This document shows, one piece after another, positions 45,470 through 54,066 of a stretch of DNA of 64,000 nucleotides (the stretch's first letter is position 1; every line of letters starts with the position of its first letter). The stretch spans positions 22,186 through 86,185 of the forward strand of contig DYJD01000012.1 in assembly GCA_020723325.1 (NCBI GenBank). The letters are read 5' to 3'. The position numbers were made by a program, and so were the translations under genes. Below the pieces are notes generated by a model. That model had not been told where the DNA came from. It saw nothing but the letters and a program-made list of their open reading frames with translations, and did no database searches. The stretch is from Desulfosudis oleivorans (lineage in GTDB: Bacteria > Desulfobacterota > Desulfobacteria > Desulfobacterales > SURF-7).

Positions 45470-46561
45470 ATGTCCGGAAAAAATAGGGTAGTTGAAATTT
45501 TATTTTATATTGCGCTGATACTTCCGGCTGAATGCTTTGCCGAGGATCTTAAATCTCTTTTGGTCAGCACTGGGCAAGAATATATACCAGTGCAAAAAGG
45601 TGATTTGGATCTTGAATACTCAACGGCCTATGCTCAAAACACCCATGACATCTATAGTTATTTTGGTGCCAAATACCGTTTCTTTGATGTGAAAGAACAG
45701 GCTTTCCGGAATACCCTTTCCCTATCTTACGGCCTACTTGACCGTTTATCGATAGATGCCGCTTTCCCATATATCCACAAACGGGTCGCGTATAAATCCG
45801 AAACCCACACCGCCAAAGAATCAGAGTATGATTTCGGCGATATCTCCGCAGGCATCAAAATCAAATTAGCCACCGACCCGATGATTCATTTGAATTTTCG
45901 TTATTTCATACCCAGCGAGTCCAAACCTTATGATAAAGGCACCTGTCTATATCAACAACAAGTTTCAAATTACTTTCTAGGCATGTTAAATTGGTATTAC
46001 GGTGTTCGGATTCCAGACACAAGCATGTTTTCTCAATATTACAGAATGAACTTAGCCACCAGCAGCGGACATCATGTACTTAATCCCGCTATATCTGTCA
46101 GCAAAAAATTCGAAAAAAATATAGCATTCGGAATGGTGTCCTATAAACGCTATCTTGACTCAAAAGAAATCCTCGTTGCGGAAGATCTGTCATCTAATTT
46201 AAATTACTATCGATTTATAGGTAGCTCACCTTACTTGGATTCGGGATATGTAGTCGCACGCCATAAGCAAACCATTAAACCAGGTGACGCTCTCTTAGTC
46301 CAGCTTGGCTATATTCTTCGGGCATCCCAAAACTATTCATTACACGCAGGATTTGATTACTCTTATTTTTTCAAAACCACTCTTTCCGGTCCCGGTTATG
46401 AGTTCAAAGATTGGGATTATTCTGCATTCGGGTGGTTCATCGGCGCCGGGTTCAACTTCATCCCCCAAATACCGATAACCGTTCGAGTAAACGCCGGTAC
46501 CGCGGATGCTGATCCATTCTTTACAACAACTTTACGATTTACATATATGTGTATTCTCTGA
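45470..46561 (+). CDS. outer-membrane beta-barrel protein, copy 1
   Basis: 363 aa from the ATG at 45470. A hydrophobic signal ends at C-F-A-E. The body alternates polar and aromatic residues in strands, for example D-L-D-L-E-Y-S, A-K-Y-R-F-F-D and Y-G-L-L-D-R-L-S, and ends in the hydrophobic strand L-R-F-T-Y-M-C-I-L. These are barrel traits of the putative phenol-degradation/transporter-like family. No substrate is known. It is about 65-70% identical by eye to the gene at 46704, so the pair is a tandem duplication. Base composition is more AT-rich than in the neighbours. The final residue is not aromatic as in copy 2's F-K-I. Confidence 0.75.
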   Translation: MSGKNRVVEILFYIALILPAECFAEDLKSLLVSTGQEYIPVQKGDLDLEYSTAYAQNTHDIYSYFGAKYRFFDVKEQAFRNTLSLSYGLLDRLSIDAAFPYIHKRVAYKSETHTAKESEYDFGDISAGIKIKLATDPMIHLNFRYFIPSESKPYDKGTCLYQQQVSNYFLGMLNWYYGVRIPDTSMFSQYYRMNLATSSGHHVLNPAISVSKKFEKNIAFGMVSYKRYLDSKEILVAEDLSSNLNYYRFIGSSPYLDSGYVVARHKQTIKPGDALLVQLGYILRASQNYSLHAGFDYSYFFKTTLSGPGYEFKDWDYSAFGWFIGAGFNFIPQIPITVRVNAGTADADPFFTTTLRFTYMCIL

Positions 46562-46564
46562 CCA

Positions 46565-46606
46565 ATGACCAATGGGGTCAGGCAAATGACCAATGGGGTC
46601 AGGCAA
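46565..46606. repeat. 21-bp exact tandem duplication
   Basis: The unit ATGACCAATGGGGTCAGGCAA occurs at 46565-46585 and again at 46586-46606, directly after the stop of barrel gene 1. Confidence 0.85.
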
Positions 46607-46645
46607 ATAGCTTACATTATCGACAGGGCAGCAACTTAATTGTGA

Positions 46646-46661
46646 TGGCATGTTGGTTGCC
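46646..46661 (+). promoter_or_regulatory. sigma-54 promoter of barrel gene 2
   Basis: TGGCATG-TTGG-TTGCC matches the -24/-12 consensus TGGCACG-N4-TTGCA with correct spacing. The -12 GC falls at 46659-46660, giving a start near 46672 and a leader of about 32 nt to the ATG at 46704. Confidence 0.65.
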
Positions 46662-46703
46662 GCAGAGATGACAGAACGACTTTAATAACAGGAATTGAAC
46701 TAA

Positions 46704-47786
46704 ATGGCAGATAAAAAAGGCCATGCAATTGCAATTTTATTTATAATCGCACTGGTGCCGGCAATTTGCCTTGCCGACAATCTGAAGGATGTCTTGTTGA
46801 GTGCCGGTCAGGTATATGTTCCTGAACAAAAGGGAGATCTGGATCTCGAATACTCATTGGGTCATGCTCAAAATACCCATGACGACTATGGTTTTTTCAG
46901 TGCCAAATATCGTTTCACGGATGTGAAAGTACAGGATTTTCGGAATACTCTTTCCTTCTCTTACGGCCTTTTCGACCGCTTATCGCTGGATGCCGCTTTC
47001 CCGTATGTCCATAAGCGGGTCACGTATAAGTCTGAAACATATATAGCAAAAGAATCGGAATATGATTTCGGCGACATCTCCGCAAATATCAAAATCAAAT
47101 TAGCCGCAGATCCGCTGATTCATCTGAACATTCGTTATTACATGCCCACCGGTTCTAAACCCTATGACACCGGCCCTTACCTCTATCAACAGAAAGTTTC
47201 ACCTTACTTGATCAGTTTCATAGATTGGTATAATGGAATTCGGATTTCTGACAAAGCTCTCATTTCTCAATTTTATAAAATGAATTTGGCAACTGGTAAC
47301 GGCCATCATTTGATCAACCCGGCAGTATCCGTCAGCAAAGAATTTGGAGAAAACATAGCATTCGGAATGGTTGCCTATAAACACTATCTTGACTCAAAAG
47401 AAATCCTCGTTGCGGAAGATTTGTCGCTGAACTTAAATTCCTCTCGTTTTACGCGGACCTCCCAGTCTCAATATGCAGTCTTTCAGCATAGGCTGAAAAT
47501 TCAGCCTGGTGATACTATCTTAGCTCAGATTGGTTACATTCTTTGGGCATCTCAGACCTTTTCTTTCCACGCAGGTTTTGACTATGCTTATTTTTTTAAA
47601 ACAACTCTTTCCGTTCCGAAATATGAGATCAAAGATTGGGATTATTCCGCATTCGGCTGGTTCGGCGGCGCCGGGCTCCATTTTATTCCGAACCTGCCGG
47701 TAGTCATCCGGCTCAGTGCCGGTACCGCAGATGGGGACCCGGTTTTTACAAGTAGTCTGCGGCTGGCCTATCTGTTTAAAATATAG
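46704..47786 (+). CDS. outer-membrane beta-barrel protein, copy 2
   Basis: 360 aa with signal peptide (cleavage near C-L-A-D). It aligns along its whole length with copy 1, sharing E-Q/V-Q-K-G-D-L-D-L-E-Y-S, F-P-Y-V-H-K-R-V, E-S-E-Y-D-F-G-D-I-S and H-A-G-F-D-Y-A-Y-F-F. The last strand is L-R-L-A-Y-L-F-K-I. A sigma-54 promoter directly upstream suggests control separate from copy 1. Function is not known beyond a probable outer-membrane pore or transporter. Confidence 0.77.
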   Translation: MADKKGHAIAILFIIALVPAICLADNLKDVLLSAGQVYVPEQKGDLDLEYSLGHAQNTHDDYGFFSAKYRFTDVKVQDFRNTLSFSYGLFDRLSLDAAFPYVHKRVTYKSETYIAKESEYDFGDISANIKIKLAADPLIHLNIRYYMPTGSKPYDTGPYLYQQKVSPYLISFIDWYNGIRISDKALISQFYKMNLATGNGHHLINPAVSVSKEFGENIAFGMVAYKHYLDSKEILVAEDLSLNLNSSRFTRTSQSQYAVFQHRLKIQPGDTILAQIGYILWASQTFSFHAGFDYAYFFKTTLSVPKYEIKDWDYSAFGWFGGAGLHFIPNLPVVIRLSAGTADGDPVFTSSLRLAYLFKI

Positions 47787-47806
47787 GAGAAAAAACTTCC
47801 ATCTCC

Positions 47807-48778
47807 CTAAGCGCCAAGAGCGCCCGTCAAGTATCGTTCCTCGGCAAACCGGATCATATGGTAGATCTGCCGATTGGCCGGCGCCGGAATGCCGTGACGT
47901 TCCGCCAGACGTACCACGGCGCCGTTCAGGGCATCGATTTCCGTGGGTTTCTTGGACCGGATATCCTGCAGCATGGAGGCTTCATGGCGGGCGGTCATGG
48001 GGATCAATTTTTCATAAAAGTGACGAATATAGGCTTCGGGTTCGGCCCAATAGGTGCCATACCCGGCCCCGGCCATCACCGCAAAGATTTCCCGGATAAC
48101 GGCGTCCATTATCTGACGGGTGTGAATCGATGTTCCCAAATCCCCATATGGTACCTGAAAAATCGCCCCCAGAGGGTTCAGGGCGCAATTGTAAAGCATC
48201 TTGGCCCATAAATCCCGATCAATGTGCCGGGTGGGCTCGCAGGGAATCCCGCCCTTGGTAAGGGCCGCGCACAAGTCCACTACCGGCTCGGTATCCCTAG
48301 TGAAAAGACTGCCGATGCGGACCGCATCCGCGTGCACGGTGATCTGCACCATGTTTTTCTCCGGCCGTTGAAACCCGGTGATGATCCGGGCGTTATACAG
48401 CCTACTGGATCCGAGTCGGGCGGCGAATTCCTCGGCATTTCCCCAGCCGTTCTGGCAAAGCACCAGCCGGGTCTGGGCAGCCAAAAGCCGGGGATTCTTA
48501 GCGAGGATCTCCGCAATGGCTTTGGAATGGTATGATTTGGTACAGATCAGGATAAAATCGTAGACACTGCCCGCTTCCAAAGGGGGAGTTGTCGCCACGC
48601 TGAACAGCCGGGAAGGCCATTGGCAATCGCCGAAAATCCCGCAACGGGCCAGACCCTTTTTTATCAAGGCCTCAGCCGTGTCCGGCCTGGCAATAATGGT
48701 CACCTTTTCGCCGGCTTGGATCAAGGCGCCGGCAAGGCCCAGCCCCACGGCCCCGCCGCCGTAAACGAGAATATTCAT
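47807..48778 (-). CDS. ketopantoate reductase family protein (PanE/ApbA-like)
   Basis: 323 aa. G-G-G-A-V-G-L-G at the N terminus is the NADP motif. C-Q-N-G-W-G-N (about residue 108), D-L-W-A-K-M-L-Y-N-C-A-L-N-P (catalytic Lys, about 197) and E-I-D-A-L-N-G (about 285) match the family. Typical substrate is 2-ketopantoate (CoA pathway), but many paralogues have other 2-oxo acids. Its ATG shares a base with the TAA of the MBL gene (TAATG), making it the last gene of the operon. Confidence 0.85.
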   Translation of the reverse strand: MNILVYGGGAVGLGLAGALIQAGEKVTIIARPDTAEALIKKGLARCGIFGDCQWPSRLFSVATTPPLEAGSVYDFILICTKSYHSKAIAEILAKNPRLLAAQTRLVLCQNGWGNAEEFAARLGSSRLYNARIITGFQRPEKNMVQITVHADAVRIGSLFTRDTEPVVDLCAALTKGGIPCEPTRHIDRDLWAKMLYNCALNPLGAIFQVPYGDLGTSIHTRQIMDAVIREIFAVMAGAGYGTYWAEPEAYIRHFYEKLIPMTARHEASMLQDIRSKKPTEIDALNGAVVRLAERHGIPAPANRQIYHMIRFAEERYLTGALGA

Positions 48779-49710
48779 TAGAGGATGATCTCCATGCCTT
48801 CCTTGGCCGCCACTATCTCCAAGCGTTCAGAAGCCCATTCCCGGCAATATTTTTCTTCCAGGGCTGAAAGCTCGCTGTCATTGCGCAGGGGATCATGATG
48901 AAACAAGATCAGTTTTTTAACTCCCGCTGCCAGGGCGGTTTCAACCGCATCTTCCATGGGGGAATGGCCCCAGCCCTTTTTGGACTGCTCATATTCCTTT
49001 CTCGTAAACTGGGCGTCGTGGACCAGCACATCCGCTCCATTGAAAAATTTACTTAATTTGATCCGTTCCTCCTGGGCCGCGGCTGCGCCCCGCTCCACCA
49101 GGGCCGGGTCCGGATCATCCAGCTTGGCCATATCCGTAAAAAAATTTCGAAAAGGTTCCGTGTCAAAGGCCGTGCAAAGCACTTTATCCTGATATTCAAA
49201 ACGATAGCCCAGGCAAAGAAGCGTATGGTTCAAAAATTTGGTGGTTACGGTGATTCCGTCCCCCAGGTCCAGCCTGGATTCCACCAGGTGGTGATAGGTT
49301 ATCTTGGCGGAAAGTTCACTGTACATCACCGGGAAATACCGGTAACGCAACTGGCCCCCCACAATTTCCTCCAGGGGTTCATCCTCAAAGGTGACCGGTC
49401 CATATATATGCAGTTCCGTGCCCGGAATGTAGATCGGACTGAAAAAAGGGAAACCCATGATATGATCCCAGTGGGTATGGGTCAAAAAAATGTCGGCCCG
49501 GATGGGGCCGTTTTTTAAATCATTGCGTGTAAGATGATTGCCCAGGGGGCGAATACCTGACCCGGCATCCACAATGATAAGACGTTTTTGTTCCCCGAAG
49601 CGCAATTCCAGGCAGGAGGTATTTCCGCCGTAGATGACCGTGTCCGGGCCCGGACAGGCAATAGAGCCTCGCACACCCCAAAATCGAATTCGCATTTGTT
49701 TGTCGTTCAT
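48778..49710 (-). CDS. MBL-fold hydrolase, RNase Z/phosphodiesterase-like
   Basis: 310 aa. R-F-W-G-V-R-G-S-I begins the family; T-H-T-H-W-D-H is the zinc motif (about residue 77) and L-F-H-H-D-P is near the end. It resembles c-AMP phosphodiesterase-like MBL proteins that often sit beside signal-transduction genes. No signal peptide. It overlaps the HDOD gene by 4 bp and continues into the ketopantoate-reductase-like gene, so it shares the c-di-GMP-linked operon. Substrate unknown. Confidence 0.82.
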   Translation of the reverse strand: MNDKQMRIRFWGVRGSIACPGPDTVIYGGNTSCLELRFGEQKRLIIVDAGSGIRPLGNHLTRNDLKNGPIRADIFLTHTHWDHIMGFPFFSPIYIPGTELHIYGPVTFEDEPLEEIVGGQLRYRYFPVMYSELSAKITYHHLVESRLDLGDGITVTTKFLNHTLLCLGYRFEYQDKVLCTAFDTEPFRNFFTDMAKLDDPDPALVERGAAAAQEERIKLSKFFNGADVLVHDAQFTRKEYEQSKKGWGHSPMEDAVETALAAGVKKLILFHHDPLRNDSELSALEEKYCREWASERLEIVAAKEGMEIIL

Positions 49711-50588
49711 GCCAACCCCAAAAATATTTTTGCTTTTTCCAACTCTTGTCTGACTGCGCCGGCCACTTCCTTGAACTCGGCGTGGGGGATGTGCAGGCGC
49801 TGCAGGATCTCCGGCGGCATTTTTTCAGCATATTTGTTGCCGGAAAAACCCAGGCCCAATATATTGGCGATATAGTCTGCCAATGCCACTGTCATGACAA
49901 GTTCCTCGTGTTCACCCTGATAGTCCGGCAATTCATGATGATGGCGGATCACATCCGTGATTTCCTTACCCAGCCGCCATTTTTCCGCAATCAACGCCCC
50001 CATGGCCGCATGGTCGATTCCCACTACTCTTTTTTCAGCCCGATAAAGAGATTCCTGTCTTTTTTCCGCAACCTCCAGGGCCTGGGCATAAATCACCGGC
50101 AGGCGGTTGTTCATGGGAATCTTGCCGATATCATGCACCAAACCTGCCACAAAATAGGTTTCATGTAAATTTTGTCGCACCCCTCTTTTTTCCGCCAGCA
50201 TTTTGGCGGTTACGCCCACACTCAGGGAATGCTGCCAGAAGGCATCCATGTCCAAGGTCTGCTCATTTTCCAGGGTATTGACATTGCTGAGAATGGCCGT
50301 GCTCAATACCAGATTTTTGATGGTATTCATCCCCAGCATGATGATGGCATGGGGCAAGGATGTTATTTTTTGTTGAAACCCATAATAAGCCGAATTGATC
50401 AGGCTGATGATTTTGCCCATCAAAACCGGATCCATGTTGATGATGCGGGATAGATCCGTGGGCGATGCCTCCGGATTCCGACAAGTGATCATCACCTTGG
50501 AGACCGTGGGTGAAAGCGCCGGCATCTTGACAATATAGGCCTGAAGCATGGTGATGCGCTGTTGCAAGGCTGCATTCTGATCTTTCAT
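49707..50588 (-). CDS. HDOD-domain protein
   Basis: 293 aa. The HDOD signature is present: L-P-A/S-P-T-V-S-K-V-M, I-N-S-A-Y-Y-G-F, A-I-I-M-L-G, W-Q-H-S and V-H-D-I-G-K. Such domains act as signalling scaffolds and usually lack hydrolase activity; here an H-D and H-H-H stretch (about residue 206) remain. It starts 3 bp after the HD-GYP gene and overlaps the MBL gene. Likely a cytosolic signalling partner. Confidence 0.88.
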   Translation of the reverse strand: MKDQNAALQQRITMLQAYIVKMPALSPTVSKVMITCRNPEASPTDLSRIINMDPVLMGKIISLINSAYYGFQQKITSLPHAIIMLGMNTIKNLVLSTAILSNVNTLENEQTLDMDAFWQHSLSVGVTAKMLAEKRGVRQNLHETYFVAGLVHDIGKIPMNNRLPVIYAQALEVAEKRQESLYRAEKRVVGIDHAAMGALIAEKWRLGKEITDVIRHHHELPDYQGEHEELVMTVALADYIANILGLGFSGNKYAEKMPPEILQRLHIPHAEFKEVAGAVRQELEKAKIFLGLA

Positions 50589-50591
50589 AAA

Positions 50592-51521
50592 TCAGTGCAA
50601 TCCCACAATACTGCGGGCAAAGGTCTTGAATATCTCCGGATCGAATTTTCCCGCGCCGACCTCCTCACGAATGGCGGTCAGGGCCTCAATAGGCTTGAGC
50701 GGGGTCCGGCCGGGTCGACAACTTGTTTTTTGCTCAAATGCATCGATAATCCCGATCATGGCCGATTGGGGTAGGATTTCATTTCCGAGTTTTCCATCCG
50801 GATACCCGGAGCCGTCGCTTCTTTCATGATGTTCAAGGGCTGAAAGGGCGACTCTTAGATCCAATTGGCCGTCCTTTATAATCCGGTATCCATGCTCGGT
50901 GTGACGTCTTAAAATCTTGGTCTCCCGCACGGTCAGATCCCGGTCTGCTTTTAAAATCTCATCCGGCACTTTGATTTTGCCCACATCATGCAAGAGCCCC
51001 ATCAAGCCCAAGAGTTTGATATCTTCCGCTGAAAATTGACTGTATTGGCCAAGGCCCAGACAAAACAGCATGACATTGACACTATGGATGGCGGCGGAAT
51101 AGTCTTTGGCGGAAACTTCCAGCAAGTTGGCCGCCACCGCGGGGGTTTCCAAGTATTCGGCCACCACGATATCAATGGTCTCCTTGATATTTTGCAATAT
51201 TTGGGTGCGCGGCTCCGCGAGGCTTAATTCCATGGTCTTCCAGAGAATCTCCTTGGCTGCTGCCGGATTGCTTTTGATTTCTTTGCGCAATTGGGCATTA
51301 TACTTGCGTTGAAAGGCGGTGACTTCCTTGATCTTGTCCTGCAAGGTGATGTAAAGCTTATCCGGATGGCGTTTCTCCTTGATCCGTACGGCTTCAATGG
51401 GCACGCCTTTTTGTTTGTACAGGAAATAGCCTTTCCCGTCGGGCGAACGCATATAAATCGTATAGTTTTTATAATATTTTTCCAGTGAGCGGGTCACTTC
51501 TACCATTTCGTCGTCCGACAT
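50592..51521 (-). CDS. HD-GYP c-di-GMP phosphodiesterase
   Basis: 309 aa. The C-terminal half has H-D-V-G-K (about residue 180), R-R-H-T-E-H-G, H-H-E-R-S-D-G-S-G-Y-P and D-A-F, the full HD-GYP metal set, so it should hydrolyse c-di-GMP. The N-terminal 140 aa has no receiver domain and is unassigned, possibly a sensor. The late A-F-E-Q-K-T-S-C-R-P is a variant of D-A-x-T-S-x-R-P-Y-R. It follows a 69-aa gene by 12 bp and leads HDOD, MBL and PanE-like genes. Confidence 0.9.
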   Translation of the reverse strand: MSDDEMVEVTRSLEKYYKNYTIYMRSPDGKGYFLYKQKGVPIEAVRIKEKRHPDKLYITLQDKIKEVTAFQRKYNAQLRKEIKSNPAAAKEILWKTMELSLAEPRTQILQNIKETIDIVVAEYLETPAVAANLLEVSAKDYSAAIHSVNVMLFCLGLGQYSQFSAEDIKLLGLMGLLHDVGKIKVPDEILKADRDLTVRETKILRRHTEHGYRIIKDGQLDLRVALSALEHHERSDGSGYPDGKLGNEILPQSAMIGIIDAFEQKTSCRPGRTPLKPIEALTAIREEVGAGKFDPEIFKTFARSIVGLH

Positions 51522-51532
51522 TCCTGCTCCTG

Positions 51533-51742
51533 TCAGCGATAGTTTTCCTGCCGAATCATCTTGACCGTCGCTTTGACATCCATGATTTCATCAGGCTTGA
51601 GCCTGGTTTTCAATTCCGTGAGGATACGTTCCACCTGTTCAAACCAAAAAAAAGGATCATCCTGTTTCTGCCTGCCCACCATGAGAAGTTCAATCAATTC
51701 TCCGGCGGTCATGTCTTTCAACACCCCATCGTAATTTTCCAT
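51533..51742 (-). CDS. small conserved-looking hypothetical protein
   Basis: 69 aa, helix-rich and acidic, with E-L-I-E-L-L-M-V-G-R and W-F-E-Q-V-E-R-I-L-T-E-L. No known domain recognised. It sits 11 bp before the HD-GYP gene and 57 bp after truA, so it belongs to the operon and may modulate the HD-GYP protein. The ATG is behind a modest GAGG-like site. Confidence 0.55.
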   Translation of the reverse strand: MENYDGVLKDMTAGELIELLMVGRQKQDDPFFWFEQVERILTELKTRLKPDEIMDVKATVKMIRQENYR

Positions 51743-51799
51743 AAACCCTCTTGGATTGGAGATTTTGGGCTTAATTATATCTAAAATTATACTCTTCTG

Positions 51800-52546
51800 T
51801 CAAACCAGCCCATAATCGACCGCCACCAGGAACAAGCCCTGGGGCGGCGCGGTTAAACCAGCCTGCTGTCTGTCCCGGGAATCCAGGACGGCCTTGAAGT
51901 CCGCGGAAGTCATTTTGCCGAGGCCCACTTCAACCAGGCTGCCCACGATATTGCGAACCATATATTTCAAAAAACCGGTGGCCTGGATTTCAAAAATCAC
52001 GCAATTGTTTTCTTCACGCAAATCCGCCCTAAGGACATTCCGGATGGTGCTGGACCGGGGGCTGCCGCTGCCTTCAAAGGCCTTGAAATCCTGTTCGCCC
52101 ATGAGGCAGCAGGCCGCCAGCCGCATTTCCGGAAGGTTCAGGGTCTGCCTGATCTGCCAGGCATATTGGCGACCCACTGCCCGGGGCGGATATTGATTCA
52201 AAATTTGATAGCGGTAGGTTTTGGATTTGGCGTCGTAGCGGGCGTGAAAGTCCGCTTCCACTATGCAACAGGAATGCACCACAATGTCCTCGGGCAACAA
52301 GCGGTTGAGGCCCCGTAACAGGATCTCGGCGGTCAAGGTGGTGGAACAATGAAAATTGGCGACCTGGCCGAGGGCATGTACTCCGGCATCGGTGCGACCG
52401 GAACCGATCAGCGCAACCGGCTGACAGGTCATGGTGCGGATCACTTTTTCCATTTCGCCCTGGATGGTGCGCTCATTTTTTTGCCGCTGCCAGCCGTGGT
52501 AGGCACCGCCGTCGTACTCGATCACCAGCTTAATATTTTTTTCCAT
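51800..52546 (-). CDS. truA: tRNA pseudouridine synthase TruA
   Basis: 248 aa, typical. E-Y-D-G-G-A-Y-H-G-W-Q-R-Q at the start, then G-S-G-R-T-D-A-G-V-H-A with the catalytic Asp (about residue 53), and F-L-K-Y-M-V-R-N-I-V-G-S. It makes pseudouridine at tRNA positions 38-40. It is 13 bp after the dual-CxxC selenoprotein gene and upstream of the HD-GYP operon. Confidence 0.95.
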   Translation of the reverse strand: MEKNIKLVIEYDGGAYHGWQRQKNERTIQGEMEKVIRTMTCQPVALIGSGRTDAGVHALGQVANFHCSTTLTAEILLRGLNRLLPEDIVVHSCCIVEADFHARYDAKSKTYRYQILNQYPPRAVGRQYAWQIRQTLNLPEMRLAACCLMGEQDFKAFEGSGSPRSSTIRNVLRADLREENNCVIFEIQATGFLKYMVRNIVGSLVEVGLGKMTSADFKAVLDSRDRQQAGLTAPPQGLFLVAVDYGLV

Positions 52547-52559
52547 TCCTTATACCTGG

Positions 52560-52745
52560 TTACAGGCGATCGCAACGCATATTGGCAAGCTCATCTTCGA
52601 AAAACTGGTCGAACAAATCCACGCAACTTTCCAATGGATATTCTGCGCCGCAGTCCCTGCAGCGCAATACCACCTTACCTCAGAGCCTTTGCAGGATCAG
52701 CCGGGCATCGCAATTCCGGCAGCGTGCTTTGGTGATTTTCAGCAT
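52560..52745 (-). CDS. dual CXXC motif small selenoprotein (in-frame UGA, Sec22)
   Basis: 61 aa when the TGA at 52680-52682 is read as selenocysteine; it is invisible to stop-based ORF calling. The frame opens at ATG 52745 with AAAGGAGG eight bases upstream. C-R-N-C lies near residue 9 and C-R-D-C near 31, with the U between them (Q-R-L-U-G-K-V). The C-terminal half reads V-D-L-F-D-Q-F-F-E-D-E-L. NCBI has a family named dual CXXC motif small (seleno)protein that fits. The paired CxxC knuckles suggest a zinc or redox site; role unknown. First gene of the truA/HD-GYP operon. Confidence 0.82.
52644..52666 (-). promoter_or_regulatory. bacterial SECIS hairpin for Sec22
   Basis: On the mRNA strand TGCGCTGCAG pairs with CTGCGGCGCA over 10 bp (one G-U), closing the loop GGA that begins with G, 24 nt past the UGA. 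It is the strongest of the three SECIS candidates. Confidence 0.8.
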
Positions 52746-52790
52746 ATCTTGGCCTCCTTTCATCTATCCGATTGCAATATACGCGTTCAT

Positions 52791-52820
52791 TTGTTAGTAA
52801 GTCCATAAATTTTTTACAAT
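52791..52820 (+). promoter_or_regulatory. candidate promoter of argJ
   Basis: TTGTTA (52791-52796), 18-bp spacer, TACAAT (52815-52820) in the 107-bp space shared with the divergent selenoprotein operon. Confidence 0.4.
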
Positions 52821-52852
52821 CAACTTAAGATCAATTACAGGAACATGTCTTT

Positions 52853-54037
52853 ATGGAACACCACCTTTGCCCCGGCTTTCGTTTTTCCGGAATTACGGCC
52901 GGAATCAAAAAAAACAACACCAAGGATCTCGGCCTGATTTTTTCGGAAACCGTGGCCGACACAGCCGGTGTGTTCACCAAGAATCGCGTGCAGGCTGCTT
53001 GCGTGACCCTCAATAAACAAAGACTGACCGCCGGCAAAAGCCGGGCCGTGGTGGTCAACAGCGGCAATGCCAATTGCTGCACCGGCCCGGAAGGCATGCA
53101 GGACGCCGTGCGCTCCGCTGAAATCATCGCCGGCCGCCTGAACATACCCGGCGAGCAGATCCTGGTGGCTTCCACCGGCGTCATCGGCCAGCGGCTGCCG
53201 GTGTCCAAGATAGAAACAGCAGCGCCTTTGCTGGTGGAAGCCCTTTCAGCCACAGGACTTTACGACTTTTCCCAAGCCATTTTAACCACCGACCTTGCGC
53301 CCAAGATCCACTCGCTGCAGGTGGATATGGATGGGGTGCCCGTCACCATAACCGGCGTGGCCAAAGGCTCGGGCATGATCAAGCCGGATATGGCCACCAT
53401 GCTGTGCTTTATCTGCACGGATGCGGCTGGAGCGCCGGAAGTGTTGCAGCGCCTGCTGGTGAGCGGCGTGGAACGCTCTTTCAACCGCATCACCGTGGAC
53501 GGGGATACCAGCACCAACGACATGGTTTTGCTCATGGCCGGCGGTCTTTCCGGCGTCCGCTTGCAAGACCAAAGCCAGATCGAGGTTTTCCAGAAAGCCC
53601 TGGATGAAGTCCTAACGACCCTCGCTAAAAAAGTGGTCAAGGACGGCGAAGGCGCCACCAAATTGGTGGAAATCGCCGTGACCGGAGCGGAAACCGATCA
53701 GGCCGCCCGCATCATCGCCGAAACCGTGGCCCATTCCAATCTGGTCAAAACCGCCTTTTTCGGCGAGGATGCCAACTGGGGCAGGATCATCGCCGCCGTG
53801 GGCCGGGCCGGCCTGCCCATCGACCCGGACAAGATCTCCATCTTTTTCGATGAAGTGCGGTTGGTGGAAAAAGGCCGGTGGTGCGGGGCCGCGGCCGAAG
53901 CCGCCGCCACCCGGGTCTTGAAAAAACCGGAATTCATGATTCACATCGGCCTTGCCCAGGGCCATGGCCGCGCCTGGATTTGGACCTGTGACTTTTCCAT
54001 CGACTATGTGAAGATCAATGCCAATTACCGGTCCTGA
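52853..54037 (+). CDS. argJ: bifunctional ornithine acetyltransferase / N-acetylglutamate synthase
   Basis: 394 aa. V-N-S-G-N-A-N (about residue 65), and K-G-S-G-M-I-K-P-D-M-A-T-M-L with the autocleavage Thr (about 185), are diagnostic for ArgJ. G-E-D-A-N-W-G-R-I-I and G-R-A-G-L follow. The protein cuts itself into alpha and beta chains and recycles acetyl groups in arginine synthesis. Bifunctionality is typical of forms from organisms without argA, but it is inferred. It is followed by a pseudouridine synthase gene. Confidence 0.95.
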   Translation: MEHHLCPGFRFSGITAGIKKNNTKDLGLIFSETVADTAGVFTKNRVQAACVTLNKQRLTAGKSRAVVVNSGNANCCTGPEGMQDAVRSAEIIAGRLNIPGEQILVASTGVIGQRLPVSKIETAAPLLVEALSATGLYDFSQAILTTDLAPKIHSLQVDMDGVPVTITGVAKGSGMIKPDMATMLCFICTDAAGAPEVLQRLLVSGVERSFNRITVDGDTSTNDMVLLMAGGLSGVRLQDQSQIEVFQKALDEVLTTLAKKVVKDGEGATKLVEIAVTGAETDQAARIIAETVAHSNLVKTAFFGEDANWGRIIAAVGRAGLPIDPDKISIFFDEVRLVEKGRWCGAAAEAAATRVLKKPEFMIHIGLAQGHGRAWIWTCDFSIDYVKINANYRS

Positions 54038-54066
54038 TTCAACCCGGGTCAGGGAAATTCAATGCC

